NCBI GenBank assembly: GCA_028276405.1
Contig: JAPYWJ010000004.1
Location: forward strand, 1-64,000
Reading direction: 5' to 3'
From: Hydrogenobacter sp.
GTDB lineage: Bacteria > Aquificota > Aquificia > Aquificales > Aquificaceae
DNA length: 64,000 nucleotides
Shown here: in pieces, positions 39,420 through 49,378 of the stretch
Numbering within the stretch: position 1 is the first letter of the stretch
Layout of the letters: every line of letters starts with the position of its first letter
Made by a program: the position numbers and the translations under genes
Notes under the pieces: generated by a model
What the model was told of the DNA's origin: nothing
The model's database searches: none
What the model saw: the letters and a program-made list of their open reading frames with translations, nothing else

Positions 39420-41637
39420 GGTAAACCTGAAAGGTGCAGTCCAAGGTGTAGGCTTTAGACCCTTTGTTTTTCGGCTTGCCACTGAGTTAGGACTAAAAGG
39501 ATGGGTGATAAACGATTCTTCTGGTGTGGAGATAGAAGTTGAAGGAGAAGAGCATGTTTTACAAACCTTTTTGATACGGCTGAACGCCGAAAAACCTCCC
39601 CTGGCCCATATATATTCCCAGGAAGTGGAATATTTAGAGGATAAAGGATACGAAAACTTTGAGATAAGGGAAAGCAAAGAAAAGGGAAAGAAGGAGGTTT
39701 TAGTACTTCCAGATATAGCCACATGCGACGAGTGCCTGAAAGAACTCTTCAATCCGCAAGACAGAAGATACATGTATCCTTTTATAAATTGCACTAACTG
39801 TGGTCCAAGGTTTACCATAATTGAGAAGCTTCCCTACGATAGACCCAACACAAGCATGAAGGTTTTTCCTATGTGTGAAGACTGTTTTATGGAGTATAAG
39901 GATCCTACTAACAGAAGATTCCACGCACAACCTAATGCTTGTCATATTTGCGGTCCTTGGGTAAGCCTCTACTCAAGTGATGGAAAACTTTTGGCAGAAA
40001 GAGATGATGCTATAAACCTCCTTATAAAAGCTCTGAGAGATGGCCTCATCGTTGCTGTGAAGGGTATAGGAGGCTTTCATCTCATGTGTGATGCCACAAA
40101 AGAAGCATCGGTAAAACTTCTCAGGGATAGGAAGAGGAGGCTAGAAAAGCCCTTTGCTGTCATGTTCAAAGATATAAAGCAGGTAAGTGTGTATGCAGAA
40201 CCAACAGAACTTGAAAAGGCACTGCTCTTATCTCCAGAAAGACCAATAGTTCTAATAAAAAAACAAAAGGAACTTGCACCATCCATAGCACCGGGGCTCA
40301 AAAGAGTTGGAGCTTTTTTACCTTATTCACCTCTCCATCACATAATCTTAAAAGCTCTTGATTTTCCTTTGGTCGCAACTTCCGGCAACCTTTCTGACGA
40401 ACCCATAGTCAAGGATAATGAAGAGGCTTTAAGGAAACTATCCTTATTTGCAGACATGATTCTTATACATAACAGAGATATAAGAAGAAGATGCGATGAT
40501 TCAGTTTTCAAAGTGGTAGGCGGGATACCACAGCCCATTAGAAGGTCAAGGGGGTACGCTCCGCTTCCCGTAAAGCTACCTTTTAAACTCCCCAAAAAGA
40601 CCCTTGCCGTAGGTGGGATGCTAAAGAACACTTTTGCTATAGGTTTTGATGATACGGTAATTCTAAGTCAACATGTAGGTGATGTGGAAAATTTGGAAAC
40701 GCAAAGAAATTTTGAAAGCATGGTATTTGACCTTATGAAGCTTTACGAATTCAAACCAGAGGTAGTAGTGTGTGACCTTCATCCCAGATACGAAACCACA
40801 AGGTGGGCAGAATACTTTTCTCATAAAGAAAACATACCTCTTATCAAAGTTCAACACCACTATGCTCATATACTTTCGTGTATGGCAGAAAGAGGCATAA
40901 AAGGTAAAGTGTTAGGTATTGCATGGGATGGTACGGGGTATGGTGATGACGGAACACTTTGGGGTGGGGAGTTTATGCTATGTGATTATCAGGGTTATGA
41001 AAGGATTTTTTACATGAAACCTTTCAGACTCATAGGTGGAGAAAAAGCGGTTAAAGAACCAAGAAGGGTAGCTCTATCCTTACTGTTTGAGCTTTACGAA
41101 AAAGATGTCTTCGATATACCTCTACCCACTGTGAGGTCTTTTAAGAAAAGTGAGCTTACAACCCTCTACACAGCGTGGTCTAAAGGCATAAATTCCCCTT
41201 ACTCAAGCTCAGTAGGGAGGCTTTTTGATGCCGTTGCTTCCCTTTTGAACATAAGGCAAACCCTATCTTACGAAGGACAGGCAGCGATGATGCTTGAAGA
41301 CCTTTACGACCCATATGTTAAGGACCATTATCCTTACCTCATTGAAGAAAAGCACATAGATTGGAAGCCTACCGTATTGGCTATTATTGAAGACAGAGAA
41401 AAAGAAAAAATACCTTCTAGGTTTATAAACACATTGGCTAGAATATGCCTTGATGTGTCTATCAGGCTTGATGTTGAACAGGTTTGTTTATCTGGTGGTG
41501 TTATGCAGAACGATCCCTTGGTGAGCAAGATAAAAGAGCTTCTAAGTGATAGAGGTTTCAAAGTTTATACACACCAAAAAGTCCCAGCCAACGACGGAGG
41601 ACTATGTTTGGGACAGGTTGTTTATCTTTTGGTATGA
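39409..41637 (+). CDS. hypF: Carbamoyltransferase HypF
   Basis: 742-residue enzyme making the carbamoyl group for the CO-free cyanide ligands. Domains in order: acylphosphatase (KGAVQGVGFRPFVFRLA), two zinc fingers with C-x2-C pairs (CDECLKELF, CTNCGPRF, CEDCFMEYKDPTNRRFH, CHICGPW), a YrdC-type adenylylation domain (about 200-380) and the Kae1-like carbamoyltransferase with HHYAHILSCMAERG and the metal site GLAWDGTGYGDDGT-like. The ATG at 39409 is preferred over the GTG two codons earlier. Ends convergent with the hupH-like gene, overlapping 16 bp. Confidence 0.96.
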   Translation: MRLKVNLKGAVQGVGFRPFVFRLATELGLKGWVINDSSGVEIEVEGEEHVLQTFLIRLNAEKPPLAHIYSQEVEYLEDKGYENFEIRESKEKGKKEVLVLPDIATCDECLKELFNPQDRRYMYPFINCTNCGPRFTIIEKLPYDRPNTSMKVFPMCEDCFMEYKDPTNRRFHAQPNACHICGPWVSLYSSDGKLLAERDDAINLLIKALRDGLIVAVKGIGGFHLMCDATKEASVKLLRDRKRRLEKPFAVMFKDIKQVSVYAEPTELEKALLLSPERPIVLIKKQKELAPSIAPGLKRVGAFLPYSPLHHIILKALDFPLVATSGNLSDEPIVKDNEEALRKLSLFADMILIHNRDIRRRCDDSVFKVVGGIPQPIRRSRGYAPLPVKLPFKLPKKTLAVGGMLKNTFAIGFDDTVILSQHVGDVENLETQRNFESMVFDLMKLYEFKPEVVVCDLHPRYETTRWAEYFSHKENIPLIKVQHHYAHILSCMAERGIKGKVLGIAWDGTGYGDDGTLWGGEFMLCDYQGYERIFYMKPFRLIGGEKAVKEPRRVALSLLFELYEKDVFDIPLPTVRSFKKSELTTLYTAWSKGINSPYSSSVGRLFDAVASLLNIRQTLSYEGQAAMMLEDLYDPYVKDHYPYLIEEKHIDWKPTVLAIIEDREKEKIPSRFINTLARICLDVSIRLDVEQVCLSGGVMQNDPLVSKIKELLSDRGFKVYTHQKVPANDGGLCLGQVVYLLV

Positions 41638-41993
41638 AGCAATACCTTTAACCTGTCCTCAAGTAGTTTTATAGATTCCCGTATATCTTCCCCTTGTGAG
41701 GATGCCAAGCGTGGAAATGTTGTTATTTCAATGGTTTCTAATATGGGCTTGTTATCTCTATCAAAGAACACACCTATCCAAACACCGTATATACCCGTTT
41801 CTTTCCACTCTGCAGGCTGAGTTTTAGAATTGAGCTTTATACTTACCTGCCCTTCTCCAAGCGTATCCAATATGGCTATCCTGTCTTCCTCAGTTAAGGG
41901 TAGTTTGTTTATGTATATAATGTGCTCTTCGCCTTTTTCGTAAAGGTTCCTGAGAGCTTGAAGTATTTCGTTGAGTATGGCTGGAGCGTTCAT
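41622..41993 (-). CDS. HupH/HyaF-like hydrogenase expression protein
   Basis: 123 residues matching the C-terminal part of HupH/HyaF: HIIYINKLPLTEEDRIAILDTLGEGQVSIKL followed by WKETGIYGVWIGVFFD and a helical LASSQGEDIRESIKLLEDRLKVLL. Full HupH proteins are about twice this length, so this is a short form. The ATG at 41993 overlaps the upstream stop (ATGA). It serves assembly of the Fe-S-rich small subunit in group 1 hydrogenases. Last gene of the hya operon. Confidence 0.75.
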   Translation of the reverse strand: MNAPAILNEILQALRNLYEKGEEHIIYINKLPLTEEDRIAILDTLGEGQVSIKLNSKTQPAEWKETGIYGVWIGVFFDRDNKPILETIEITTFPRLASSQGEDIRESIKLLEDRLKVLLHTKR

Positions 41994-42301
41994 AAGCATG
42001 ATAAAGCCTCCACATATTCGTTCCAAGCCTTTATACCCTCAAGCTTCACCACTTCTTTGCCTTCTTTAAAGATTACAACCGCAGGCACGAGATACTCTTT
42101 AAGAAGGTATGGATAGTCATCCACATTTATGTAGTAAAAATTAAGACTTTTCCCAAGACTCTTTTCCAGCTCAGGCACCACAATATCCGTATCAAAAATC
42201 TCTCTTATTTTTTCCTTTTTCATCTCACTGCGCACATAAAGAACAAAGGTTTCTTTGGCATCAAGTAAAGCTTTAAGTTCTTGCTGGCTTAACTCTTTCA
42301 T
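41990..42301 (-). CDS. HyaE/HupG-like thioredoxin-fold hydrogenase chaperone
   Basis: 103 residues with thioredoxin-like strands (ETFVLYVRSEMKKEKIREIFD... LNFYYINVDDYPYLLKEYLVPAVVIFKEGKEV) but no CxxC. That is the HyaE/HupG pattern, a chaperone that holds the Tat-type small subunit until assembly. The cis-Pro loop is VPAVV. It overlaps hyaD by 29 bp, consistent with coupled translation. Confidence 0.72.
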   Translation of the reverse strand: MKELSQQELKALLDAKETFVLYVRSEMKKEKIREIFDTDIVVPELEKSLGKSLNFYYINVDDYPYLLKEYLVPAVVIFKEGKEVVKLEGIKAWNEYVEALSCL

Positions 42302-42764
42302 AATTTATACCCCATTCTCTTAACTGTTCCAAAACTTTATCTATCAGATCCTGCATCCTTCTTTTAATTGAGTATGAAAGCTCTACAGAAATGTCTAAAC
42401 TCTCTGGCTCTATGCCAATAAGAACTATCTCTTCCGGTTTTCTACCCAAAAGGTCTGCTAATGCAAGGACCTCCTGAAAACCAAGCTCGTGTGCGGATAC
42501 TTTTTTCCTAAAATAAGCTTTTACCTCATCACCTTTGAACTTATAAAGGGTGCCAGGGGAGTCCCCCCCAAGCACCGCGTCAATAACAAGAAGTTTTTGA
42601 AAGCCTTCCATAAAGTAAAGCAGGTCTATACCGAGCGTTCCGCCGTCCATTATTTCCACACCATCAGAGAAGGAGTAGTTTTTCCTAAGTTCCTCTACAG
42701 CTCTTACCCCAATACCTTCATCAGATAGCAGTATGTTTCCTATACCCAACACAAGCACCTTCAT
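42273..42764 (-). CDS. hyaD: Hydrogenase maturation endopeptidase (HyaD/HupD)
   Basis: 163-residue protease that removes the large-subunit C-terminal tail after Ni insertion. Ni-sensing residues are Glu16 (GNILLSDEGIGVRA), Asp in the VIDAVLGG strand and His in SAHELGF. It should act on the hyaB product, which has a tail; the other large subunit in this window has none. It overlaps hyaC by 4 bp. Confidence 0.95.
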   Translation of the reverse strand: MKVLVLGIGNILLSDEGIGVRAVEELRKNYSFSDGVEIMDGGTLGIDLLYFMEGFQKLLVIDAVLGGDSPGTLYKFKGDEVKAYFRKKVSAHELGFQEVLALADLLGRKPEEIVLIGIEPESLDISVELSYSIKRRMQDLIDKVLEQLREWGINYERVKPART

Positions 42765-43465
42765 TCCTCTATATCCTTTATATCAACAGGCTCCTTTTCA
42801 AACACCTTATAACCGCTGAACATGGAAGATAGCTCACCGTTTTTCTTGATGGCTTCCTCTCTTATAACGAAATAAACATGAAGCACCGCGAAAATTATGA
42901 TAAGCCATGCTACCCAATGATGCCATGCATGTACGCTAAACTCACCACCTAAGAAGCCTAAAAGCCATCCCAACAGAAAGGACCAAAAGCTACTGGGTTT
43001 GGACATACCATACATGGCAAAACCCGTTGCTATCATAAAGAGAATCATAAGATAAACGAGAGGATAAAAGGTTCGTGCAAGTGCATTTCTTATATACTCA
43101 TAACCTTCTTTATCCTTCATTATAAAGGTGTACTTTAGGGTGATCTCTTTCAGGCTTGTCCAGTAATCCTTTCTCCAAACAGCAGGGAATACCAACCTGT
43201 CCCTCTTGTTAAATACAGCGATTATGACCCTGAAGAGAAAGGAAGCAAGGAGGACATACCCTGCTATAAAATGTACTTTCCTGATAAAGTCCATAGTTAT
43301 ACCTTCTCTGTAGGCGTATGTGGCTTCAACACCCACAGGACCCAAGAAAAAGGGATTCCCTATATAAAGTCCAGTAAAGAAGAGAACCATTATGGTTAAA
43401 AAGTTTATCCAATGCCATACCCTCAAGCCGGGACTAAATATGTAGATCTTTTTTGCTTCTATCAT
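42761..43465 (-). CDS. hyaC: Hydrogenase b-type cytochrome subunit
   Basis: 234-residue membrane cytochrome b of group 1 hydrogenases, passing electrons to quinone. Four to five membrane helices carry the heme His residues: SPGLRVWHWINF, RKVHFIAGYVLLASFLFRV and FSVHAWHHWVAWLIIIFAVLHVYFVIREE. It lies 14 bp after hyaB and overlaps hyaD. Confidence 0.93.
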   Translation of the reverse strand: MIEAKKIYIFSPGLRVWHWINFLTIMVLFFTGLYIGNPFFLGPVGVEATYAYREGITMDFIRKVHFIAGYVLLASFLFRVIIAVFNKRDRLVFPAVWRKDYWTSLKEITLKYTFIMKDKEGYEYIRNALARTFYPLVYLMILFMIATGFAMYGMSKPSSFWSFLLGWLLGFLGGEFSVHAWHHWVAWLIIIFAVLHVYFVIREEAIKKNGELSSMFSGYKVFEKEPVDIKDIEE

Positions 43466-43479
43466 GGTTCACACCTCCC

Positions 43480-45381
43480 TTAGTAGCATGTATTGGTACC
43501 CTGCACCTTGATGCTGACTATTTCTTTTCCTTCTGTATCGTAAAGATGTGTAGAACATGCAAGGCAAGGATCAAAGGAGTGAATGCCTCTGAGCACCTCA
43601 AGAGGTTTGTCCACTACCTTAACAGGTGTGTCTTTCATACACTCTTCGAACGCACCCTGCCCTCCCATGGGATCTCTTGCTCCACCGTTCCATGTGGTGG
43701 GAACAACACATTGATAATTTGCTATCTTACCATCCTTTATTATTACCCAGTGCCCCAATGCTCCTCGCGGTGCATCCGTTATACCAACACCCTTTGCCTC
43801 CTTTGGCCATGTAGAAGGATCCCACTTTTCTGTGTTGGCAACCGCTGTATCTCCTGCTTTTATGTTGTCGTATAACTTCTTGAGGAAATAGAGATTAGCA
43901 GCAGCACCCAACTGAGCTTCTAATCCTCTAGCAGCAGTCCTTCCTACGGTAGTAGGTAGCCAGACATGTGGGGGCAGATCGAGTACTTTTGAGACTGTGT
44001 CTATCTGTTTTATCACCATCTCATCCATCCAGCTGGGTTTTATATGACCTTGCTTTGTAGCTGTATAGACAACTATGTACCTTGCCAAGGGACCAACCTC
44101 GCAAGGTTTACCTCTCCATCGTGGAGATTTTATCCATGAATACTTACCTTGTTCATTTAGATACTTCCACTGAGTCTTAGTTCCCTCCTTCGGTCCAGTG
44201 TAGTTGGGTTCCGTTATACCGTCCCAAGGATGAAGTCCTTTGGTCTCGTCAGGATACTTATACCAGGAATGAGCTACATATTCTTGTATCACATTGGGAT
44301 CTGCAAAATCCTTTCCCACCATGGGATAGTACTTGGCTTTATCAACACCTTCCGCAAAGTTTTCTACAACACCGTTGCAATGATAAAGTATCCTGTTGTG
44401 ATATTCTCCCGTCTTGATGCCTTTGTAGGGCTCATCCGGAAACTCACCATACCCGATCACTCTTTTCTTTGCCAGACCACCACCGTAAACCTGTCCCTTC
44501 TGTACATATATGTGTCCTATTGCTAATAGGTCTATGAGATAGAAGAGGTTTACCGCTTCTATTTGTGTGTATATGGCATCCTCAACCACAGCAAGTCTTT
44601 CGGTGTTTATAGGCGCGTTCATATCGTTCATAGATATGGAACAGGTCATTCCACCTACTAGGTAATGGGGATGCGGGTTTTTACCTCCAAAAACTACTTG
44701 AGGAATAAAGAGCTCCCTTTGAACATCAAGCATGTTAAGATAGTGGGCTACTGCCATCAAGTGAACTTCGGGAGGTAAAAGCTTGTAATCAGGATGATCC
44801 CACCAGTGTGCAGCAAAAATGCCCAGCTGTCCACTTTCCACTATTTTCTTGATCTTTTCCTGAAAAGTCCTGTAGTATCCAGGTGTAGCCTTAGGAAACT
44901 TTTTTGGGTAAGCTCTGTGAGCCAAAAAATCCGGCATGACTTCTGCAATAGCTCCATACTTTTCTAAAAGCTGATTTTGTAAAACCGCCGTCTGAACTGG
45001 GTCTGCCTTGAGTGCCTCTACAGGGGAAACCCAATCAAGAGCGTGGAGGTGGTAAAAATGTACTAAATGATCGTGTACCTGCAAACTTCCGTACATGATG
45101 TTCCTTATATAGTTAGCGTTTTTGGGAATCTGAATCTCAAGGGCGTCTTCTATGCAACGCACTGAGGCAAGCGCATGGATAGATGTACACACACCGCATA
45201 TCCTTTGAGCAAAAGCCCATGCGTCCCTTGGGTCTCTTCCCCTTAGGATAAGCTCTATACCTCTCCACATGGTGCCCGAGGACACAGCATCCCGAACCTT
45301 TCCTGTTTTTTCATCTACCACGATCTCGATCCTCAAGTGACCTTCTATCCTTGTCACAGGATCAACTACCACTCTTGCCAT
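43480..45381 (-). CDS. hyaB: [NiFe] hydrogenase large subunit, group 1 (membrane-bound)
   Basis: 633-residue catalytic subunit. N-terminal RICGVCTSIHA (C62, C65) and C-terminal DPCLACSTH bind Ni-Fe. A 21-residue tail follows the last His, to be cut by HyaD. RVVVDPVTRIEGHLRIE at the start and HDHLVHFYHLHALDW-like histidine stretch fit group 1d/1b uptake enzymes. It starts one base after hyaA and is exported with it through Tat. Confidence 0.97.
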   Translation of the reverse strand: MARVVVDPVTRIEGHLRIEIVVDEKTGKVRDAVSSGTMWRGIELILRGRDPRDAWAFAQRICGVCTSIHALASVRCIEDALEIQIPKNANYIRNIMYGSLQVHDHLVHFYHLHALDWVSPVEALKADPVQTAVLQNQLLEKYGAIAEVMPDFLAHRAYPKKFPKATPGYYRTFQEKIKKIVESGQLGIFAAHWWDHPDYKLLPPEVHLMAVAHYLNMLDVQRELFIPQVVFGGKNPHPHYLVGGMTCSISMNDMNAPINTERLAVVEDAIYTQIEAVNLFYLIDLLAIGHIYVQKGQVYGGGLAKKRVIGYGEFPDEPYKGIKTGEYHNRILYHCNGVVENFAEGVDKAKYYPMVGKDFADPNVIQEYVAHSWYKYPDETKGLHPWDGITEPNYTGPKEGTKTQWKYLNEQGKYSWIKSPRWRGKPCEVGPLARYIVVYTATKQGHIKPSWMDEMVIKQIDTVSKVLDLPPHVWLPTTVGRTAARGLEAQLGAAANLYFLKKLYDNIKAGDTAVANTEKWDPSTWPKEAKGVGITDAPRGALGHWVIIKDGKIANYQCVVPTTWNGGARDPMGGQGAFEECMKDTPVKVVDKPLEVLRGIHSFDPCLACSTHLYDTEGKEIVSIKVQGTNTCY

Positions 45382-45382
45382 C

Positions 45383-46438
45383 TTACTTACCTCCTTTATT
45401 CCTAATCTTAGAGATCACACCGTGAGCAACGGCACCTGCTGCAGCGGCGGCTACAGCCACTGCCCCTACTTTGTCGGGGCTTGCCTCTACATTAGGTAAA
45501 GGTATCGTAGTGAGCCTTTGGTAGAAGGGAGCTTTGTCCCAAAAGTCTTCTTCTGCACAGCCTATACAACCATGACCAGCCTGTATAGGGTAAGAAAGAC
45601 CATTGTACCAACGGATGTTTCCACAGGAGTTATAAGTAGTTGGTCCTCTGCATCCCACTTTATAGAGACACCACCCTTTCTTTGCTCCGTCGTCGTCAAA
45701 TCTTTCCACAAACTGACCTGCGTTAAAAAAGGCTCTTCTGTAGCATGTGTCGTGTATGCGATTGCCATAAAATTGCTTAGGTCTTCCCTGAGAATCTAAA
45801 GGAGGTATAGCATCAAAAAGGACAAGATACATAATGACACCCGTCATTACCTCTGCGATGGGAGGACAGCCAGGAACTTTTATAATAGGTTTGTCCGTTA
45901 TAACCTTGTGTATGGGAACTGCAGTAGTAGGGTTTGGTTTTGCAGCTTGGACACAGCCCCAGCTAGCACATGAACCCCAAGCTATTACAGCTTTTGCTCC
46001 CTTTGCGGACTCTTTGAGATTCTCAAGGAAAGCTCTCCCTCCTACTACGCAGTACATCCCATCCTCACCTAATGGAGGGTTTCCTTCAACGGCAAGTATG
46101 TAATTCCCCCAGTACCTTTTTATGATCTCCTCCCTGTGTTTTTCAAGGGCTTCTCCTGCAGCAGCAGAAAGCGTATCATCGTACTCAAGGGATATCATAG
46201 AAAGTACTACATCGGAAGCTAAAGGTGTAGCAGACCTTATAAAAGATTCAGAGCAGCAAGTACACTCAAGCCCGTGTATCCACAAAACAGGCACTCTCGG
46301 TTTTGTTTCTAAAGCCCTAACTACATGGGGTATCATGGAAGGAGAGAGTCCCATCATGCCCGTTATGGTGGTTGCAAACTTTAGAAAGTCTCTTCTGCTC
46401 ACACCGTGTCTCTTAAAAGTCTCCCAAAATGTTTCCAT
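45383..46438 (-). CDS. hyaA: [NiFe] hydrogenase small subunit, O2-tolerant group 1 type
   Basis: 351 residues. The twin-arginine signal [11 protein letters not shown] (14-24) is followed by the mature protein with [10 protein letters not shown] (C59, C61, C62). The extra Cys beside the usual CxxC, together with the Cys in [11 protein letters not shown], is the six-Cys hallmark of the [4Fe-3S] proximal cluster of O2-tolerant enzymes. The C-terminus has an Ala-rich hydrophobic anchor (about 322-345). The start ATG 46438 is preceded by AAGGAGGT. It is the first gene of the hyaABC-D-E-H operon. Confidence 0.96.
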   Translation of the reverse strand: METFWETFKRHGVSRRDFLKFATTITGMMGLSPSMIPHVVRALETKPRVPVLWIHGLECTCCSESFIRSATPLASDVVLSMISLEYDDTLSAAAGEALEKHREEIIKRYWGNYILAVEGNPPLGEDGMYCVVGGRAFLENLKESAKGAKAVIAWGSCASWGCVQAAKPNPTTAVPIHKVITDKPIIKVPGCPPIAEVMTGVIMYLVLFDAIPPLDSQGRPKQFYGNRIHDTCYRRAFFNAGQFVERFDDDGAKKGWCLYKVGCRGPTTYNSCGNIRWYNGLSYPIQAGHGCIGCAEEDFWDKAPFYQRLTTIPLPNVEASPDKVGAVAVAAAAAGAVAHGVISKIRNKGGK

Positions 46439-46578
46439 GCTTTACCTCCTTATTGAATATTCGTTCAATAATATGATGAAACATACATTGATTTTTGTCA
46501 ATAAAGAAGTTTTTATAGTTTTAATAAGAAACGCTTATACAGACTTTTCAGCGGGAATTATAATATAGTTATATTGAA
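46439..46578. promoter_or_regulatory. Divergent hya / gltD-like promoter region with a palindrome
   Basis: Minus strand: TTGACA (46496-46501) is a likely -35 for hya, with a weak CATCAT -10 at 46473-46478. An inverted repeat with 8-bp arms TTATTGAA (46450-46457) and TTCAATAA (46464-46471) lies between it and the AAGGAGGT ribosome site. Plus strand: TATAAT (46559-46564) with TATACA 17 bp upstream for the GltD-like gene, leaving a leader of about 8 nt. The palindrome is well placed to repress hya; the protein that binds it is unknown. Confidence 0.55.
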
Positions 46579-48006
46579 ATGGGTAAAAGCATAAGGTATT
46601 TGGACAGAAACGCTGAACCTATGTTACCTCCCCAGGAGAGGAACAAGACTTTTAGGGAGTATGCACTGGGATTTTCTGTAAGTATGGCTATTGACGAAGC
46701 CAAAAGATGTCTTTTTTGCAGAGATGCGGAAAAAAGGTGTATAAAAGGGTGTCCTGTTAATGTGGATATTCCAGGCTTTATTAAGAAAATAACCGAAGGT
46801 GACCTTGTGGGTGCGTACAAAAAGATCATAGAAACAGACCTATTTCCCTCCATATGCGGGAGGGTATGCCCCCAAGAAAGACAGTGCGAAGGTTCTTGCA
46901 TACTCTACTATGATACTGTAAAAGGCAGGAAGAATAAAGGACTACCCGTCAGTATAGGTGCTCTTGAAAAGTTCGTAGGAGACTTCATCCGCATATCTGG
47001 TATTCAGATAGAAGAAGAAAAGAGAGCACCTACAGGAAAAAAGGTAGCTATAGTAGGAGCAGGTCCCGCAGGTCTTTCTTGTGCTTACGACCTTTTAAGG
47101 TGGGGACACGAGGTACACATATACGAAGCTTTGCACAAGGCAGGAGGAGTTATGGCTTATGGCATTCCACCTGCAAGGTTGGACAGAGACTTGCTTGATT
47201 GGGAGATAGGTAGGCTTAAAAGGCTCGGTGCCAAGTTCTTCTTCGGTTATGTAGTTGGGAGAACAGTTAGTCTGGGAGAGCTGTTAGACAGATACGATGC
47301 TGTCTTTTTAAGCGTGGGTGCAGGCAGAGGATCGTTGGGAATAAAGGGAGATCACCTGATGGGTGTCTATTCTGCCATAGAAGTGTTAATGCGCATAAAT
47401 CTGATGCATGCCAAAGACTTTCCTCAGACTTCAACGCCTTTAAACTTAGGAAAAAGGACAGTCATAATAGGCGGAGGATTTACCGCTGTTGACTGTGCTA
47501 TCAGTGCTTTAAGGTTAGGCGTAGAGACCCATGTGGTCTATAGAAGGACAAGAGAGACATCCTCAGCAAGAGACGAAGAGTGGGATCACATAAAAGAAGA
47601 GGGTGCTGTGATCCACTGGCTTACACAACCTATAGAGATACTGGGAGATGAGAAGAACAGAGTTATAGGTGTCAAGTGTATAAAGATGCGGTTAGGAGAA
47701 CCTGACGAAAGCGGAAGACCCAGACCAGTAGCTATACCTAACTCTGAACACATTATAGAGTGCGATTCTGTTATATTCGCTATAGGACAAAAACCTAATC
47801 CTATAGCTTACGAAGACCTTCAGGATATTGAGCTTACAAAGTGGGGTACCATAAAGGTGGATGAACACTTTAGGACAAACACTGCAGGGCTCTTTGCGGG
47901 AGGTGATGTAATAAACGGTGGGGATACGGTAGTAAGAGCCATATCTCACGGTAGAAAAGCAGCAAAAGCTATAGATGAATACCTTATAAAGGAGGTAAGA
48001 AGATGA
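46579..48006 (+). CDS. GltD/NfnB-like NAD(P)-dependent FAD/Fe-S oxidoreductase
   Basis: 475 residues of the glutamate-synthase small-subunit family. The N-terminal Fe-S part has AKRCLFCRDAEKRCIKGCPVNVDIPGFI and CGRVCPQERQCEGSC, for two [4Fe-4S] clusters. Then FAD-binding VAIVGAGPAGLSCAYDL, GGVMAYGIPPARL, the NAD(P) fold TVIIGGGFTAVDCA and FAGGDVINGGDTVVRA. It may be GltD, or the large subunit of an NfnAB/SudAB-type ferredoxin-NADP reductase; no GltB adjoins. The small-subunit candidate is 44 kb away at 2170. Confidence 0.85.
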   Translation: MGKSIRYLDRNAEPMLPPQERNKTFREYALGFSVSMAIDEAKRCLFCRDAEKRCIKGCPVNVDIPGFIKKITEGDLVGAYKKIIETDLFPSICGRVCPQERQCEGSCILYYDTVKGRKNKGLPVSIGALEKFVGDFIRISGIQIEEEKRAPTGKKVAIVGAGPAGLSCAYDLLRWGHEVHIYEALHKAGGVMAYGIPPARLDRDLLDWEIGRLKRLGAKFFFGYVVGRTVSLGELLDRYDAVFLSVGAGRGSLGIKGDHLMGVYSAIEVLMRINLMHAKDFPQTSTPLNLGKRTVIIGGGFTAVDCAISALRLGVETHVVYRRTRETSSARDEEWDHIKEEGAVIHWLTQPIEILGDEKNRVIGVKCIKMRLGEPDESGRPRPVAIPNSEHIIECDSVIFAIGQKPNPIAYEDLQDIELTKWGTIKVDEHFRTNTAGLFAGGDVINGGDTVVRAISHGRKAAKAIDEYLIKEVRR

Positions 48007-48431
48007 AAAAGGTAGCTGTAGGCATAGGCTTAGTCTTACTTGTCTTTTTTGTAATCAAGTCCTGCGGCAAATCACCAGAAAGGCAGGCAGAGGATACGGT
48101 CAGAGACTTTATTTCTGCCATAAAAGATAGGGAAGGTGAGGACGCAGTAAAGCTCCTTTACCCACCTTTTAGAGATGCTCTTGCGCAGAATGTAAAACTG
48201 CCAGTAGAAATTACAGAACTTAAACCTTCCGAACTTTTAGCTTGCGTGCTTTCAAGTATGGGGAATAACATTAAAAAGGTAAGGTATCTTGATGCTAAAA
48301 ATATAGATGACAAACACGTGGAGGTACTCGTCAAGGTAATAGACAAAAACGGTATAGAAAAGCTCTTTAGCTTCATACTTATAAAAGACGAGAAAAAGTG
48401 GAAGATAGCCAGCATATCCCCCATCAGATGA
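48003..48431 (+). CDS. Membrane-anchored small protein, possible lipoprotein
   Basis: 142 residues: an N-terminal hydrophobic helix VAVGIGLVLLVFFVIKSCG, where Cys21 is a possible lipidation site though the lipobox is poor. The mature part, EDTVRDFISAIKDREGEDAVKLLYPP... [11 protein letters not shown], has the NTF2-like fold pattern of DUF4878-type proteins. It overlaps the upstream gene by 4 bp and the heptosyltransferase start by 4 bp. Function unknown. Confidence 0.6.
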   Translation: MKKVAVGIGLVLLVFFVIKSCGKSPERQAEDTVRDFISAIKDREGEDAVKLLYPPFRDALAQNVKLPVEITELKPSELLACVLSSMGNNIKKVRYLDAKNIDDKHVEVLVKVIDKNGIEKLFSFILIKDEKKWKIASISPIR

Positions 48432-49378
48432 GGATACTCATATGGCAGACAGCTTACCTAGGCGATGTTATATTAACCACACCCCTTATAAGGACCTTGG
48501 AGAGAAATTTTCCAGATGCTAAATTGAGCTTTGTAGGAAGACCCTTTATAACAGAGGTTTTCAGAGGGTATAACTTACAAGTGATCCCATTTAACAAAGG
48601 TTTTTTTGAATCTTTCTCAATAGTAGACAAGATAAGAGATCACCATATAGTTTTATCTCCTCACAGATCTGCCAGATCTTCAGTCCTTTTATTTTTATCA
48701 GGCATACCTGTGCGTATAGGTTTTGATAGATCCGAACTTTCTTGGCTTTATACCCACACTGTAGCCCACTCTTGGAAAAAACACGAAGTGGAGAGAAATT
48801 TAGACCTCCTGATACCATTAGGCATTAGACAGAACATCATGGTAAAAGATACAAAACTTTTTGTTGGTGATGAGGAGATAAAGGCAGTGCGAGAAAAGTT
48901 CCACTTACCAAAAGAGTATATTGTGTTTGCCCCCTTTTCTAATTTCCCTCTGAAAGAGTGGTACACAGAAGGTTGGATAGAGCTTGCCAGCGCTCTTTCG
49001 CTACCAAAAGTACTTGTAGGAACAGAGAGAGATTTACAAAAGGCACTACACATGAAGAAAAGGACGAATTTAATAAACCTTGTAGGCAGAACATCTCTCA
49101 GGGAGTTATTTGCAGTAATCTCAGGAGCAAAACTCGTGATCTCATCAGACTCTTCACCCGTACACATAGCTAACGCTCTTGGCATTCCCGCTATTTGTAT
49201 ATACACATCTACCTCACCCTCTTACGGTTTTTATCCGAGAATAGGCTCTTATCTTACCCCGCAAATTCCTTGCTCTCCGTGTTCTCCAAATCCTAAAAAA
49301 TGTAAAACGGGAAGTTATGAGTGTCTCAAAGGAGTAAAGCCAGAAGATGTAATAGGGAAAGCTAACCTTTTCCTGTAA
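48428..49378 (+). CDS. Heptosyltransferase family protein (GT9)
   Basis: 316 residues from ATG 48428, overlapping the preceding stop as ATGA. Start [24 protein letters not shown] and the donor site [13 protein letters not shown], then [26 protein letters not shown] are the GT9/WaaF signatures. It probably adds heptose or a related sugar to the lipopolysaccharide core. A C-terminal [11 protein letters not shown] segment is also typical. One-base overlap with rsmH. Confidence 0.88.
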   Translation: MRILIWQTAYLGDVILTTPLIRTLERNFPDAKLSFVGRPFITEVFRGYNLQVIPFNKGFFESFSIVDKIRDHHIVLSPHRSARSSVLLFLSGIPVRIGFDRSELSWLYTHTVAHSWKKHEVERNLDLLIPLGIRQNIMVKDTKLFVGDEEIKAVREKFHLPKEYIVFAPFSNFPLKEWYTEGWIELASALSLPKVLVGTERDLQKALHMKKRTNLINLVGRTSLRELFAVISGAKLVISSDSSPVHIANALGIPAICIYTSTSPSYGFYPRIGSYLTPQIPCSPCSPNPKKCKTGSYECLKGVKPEDVIGKANLFL

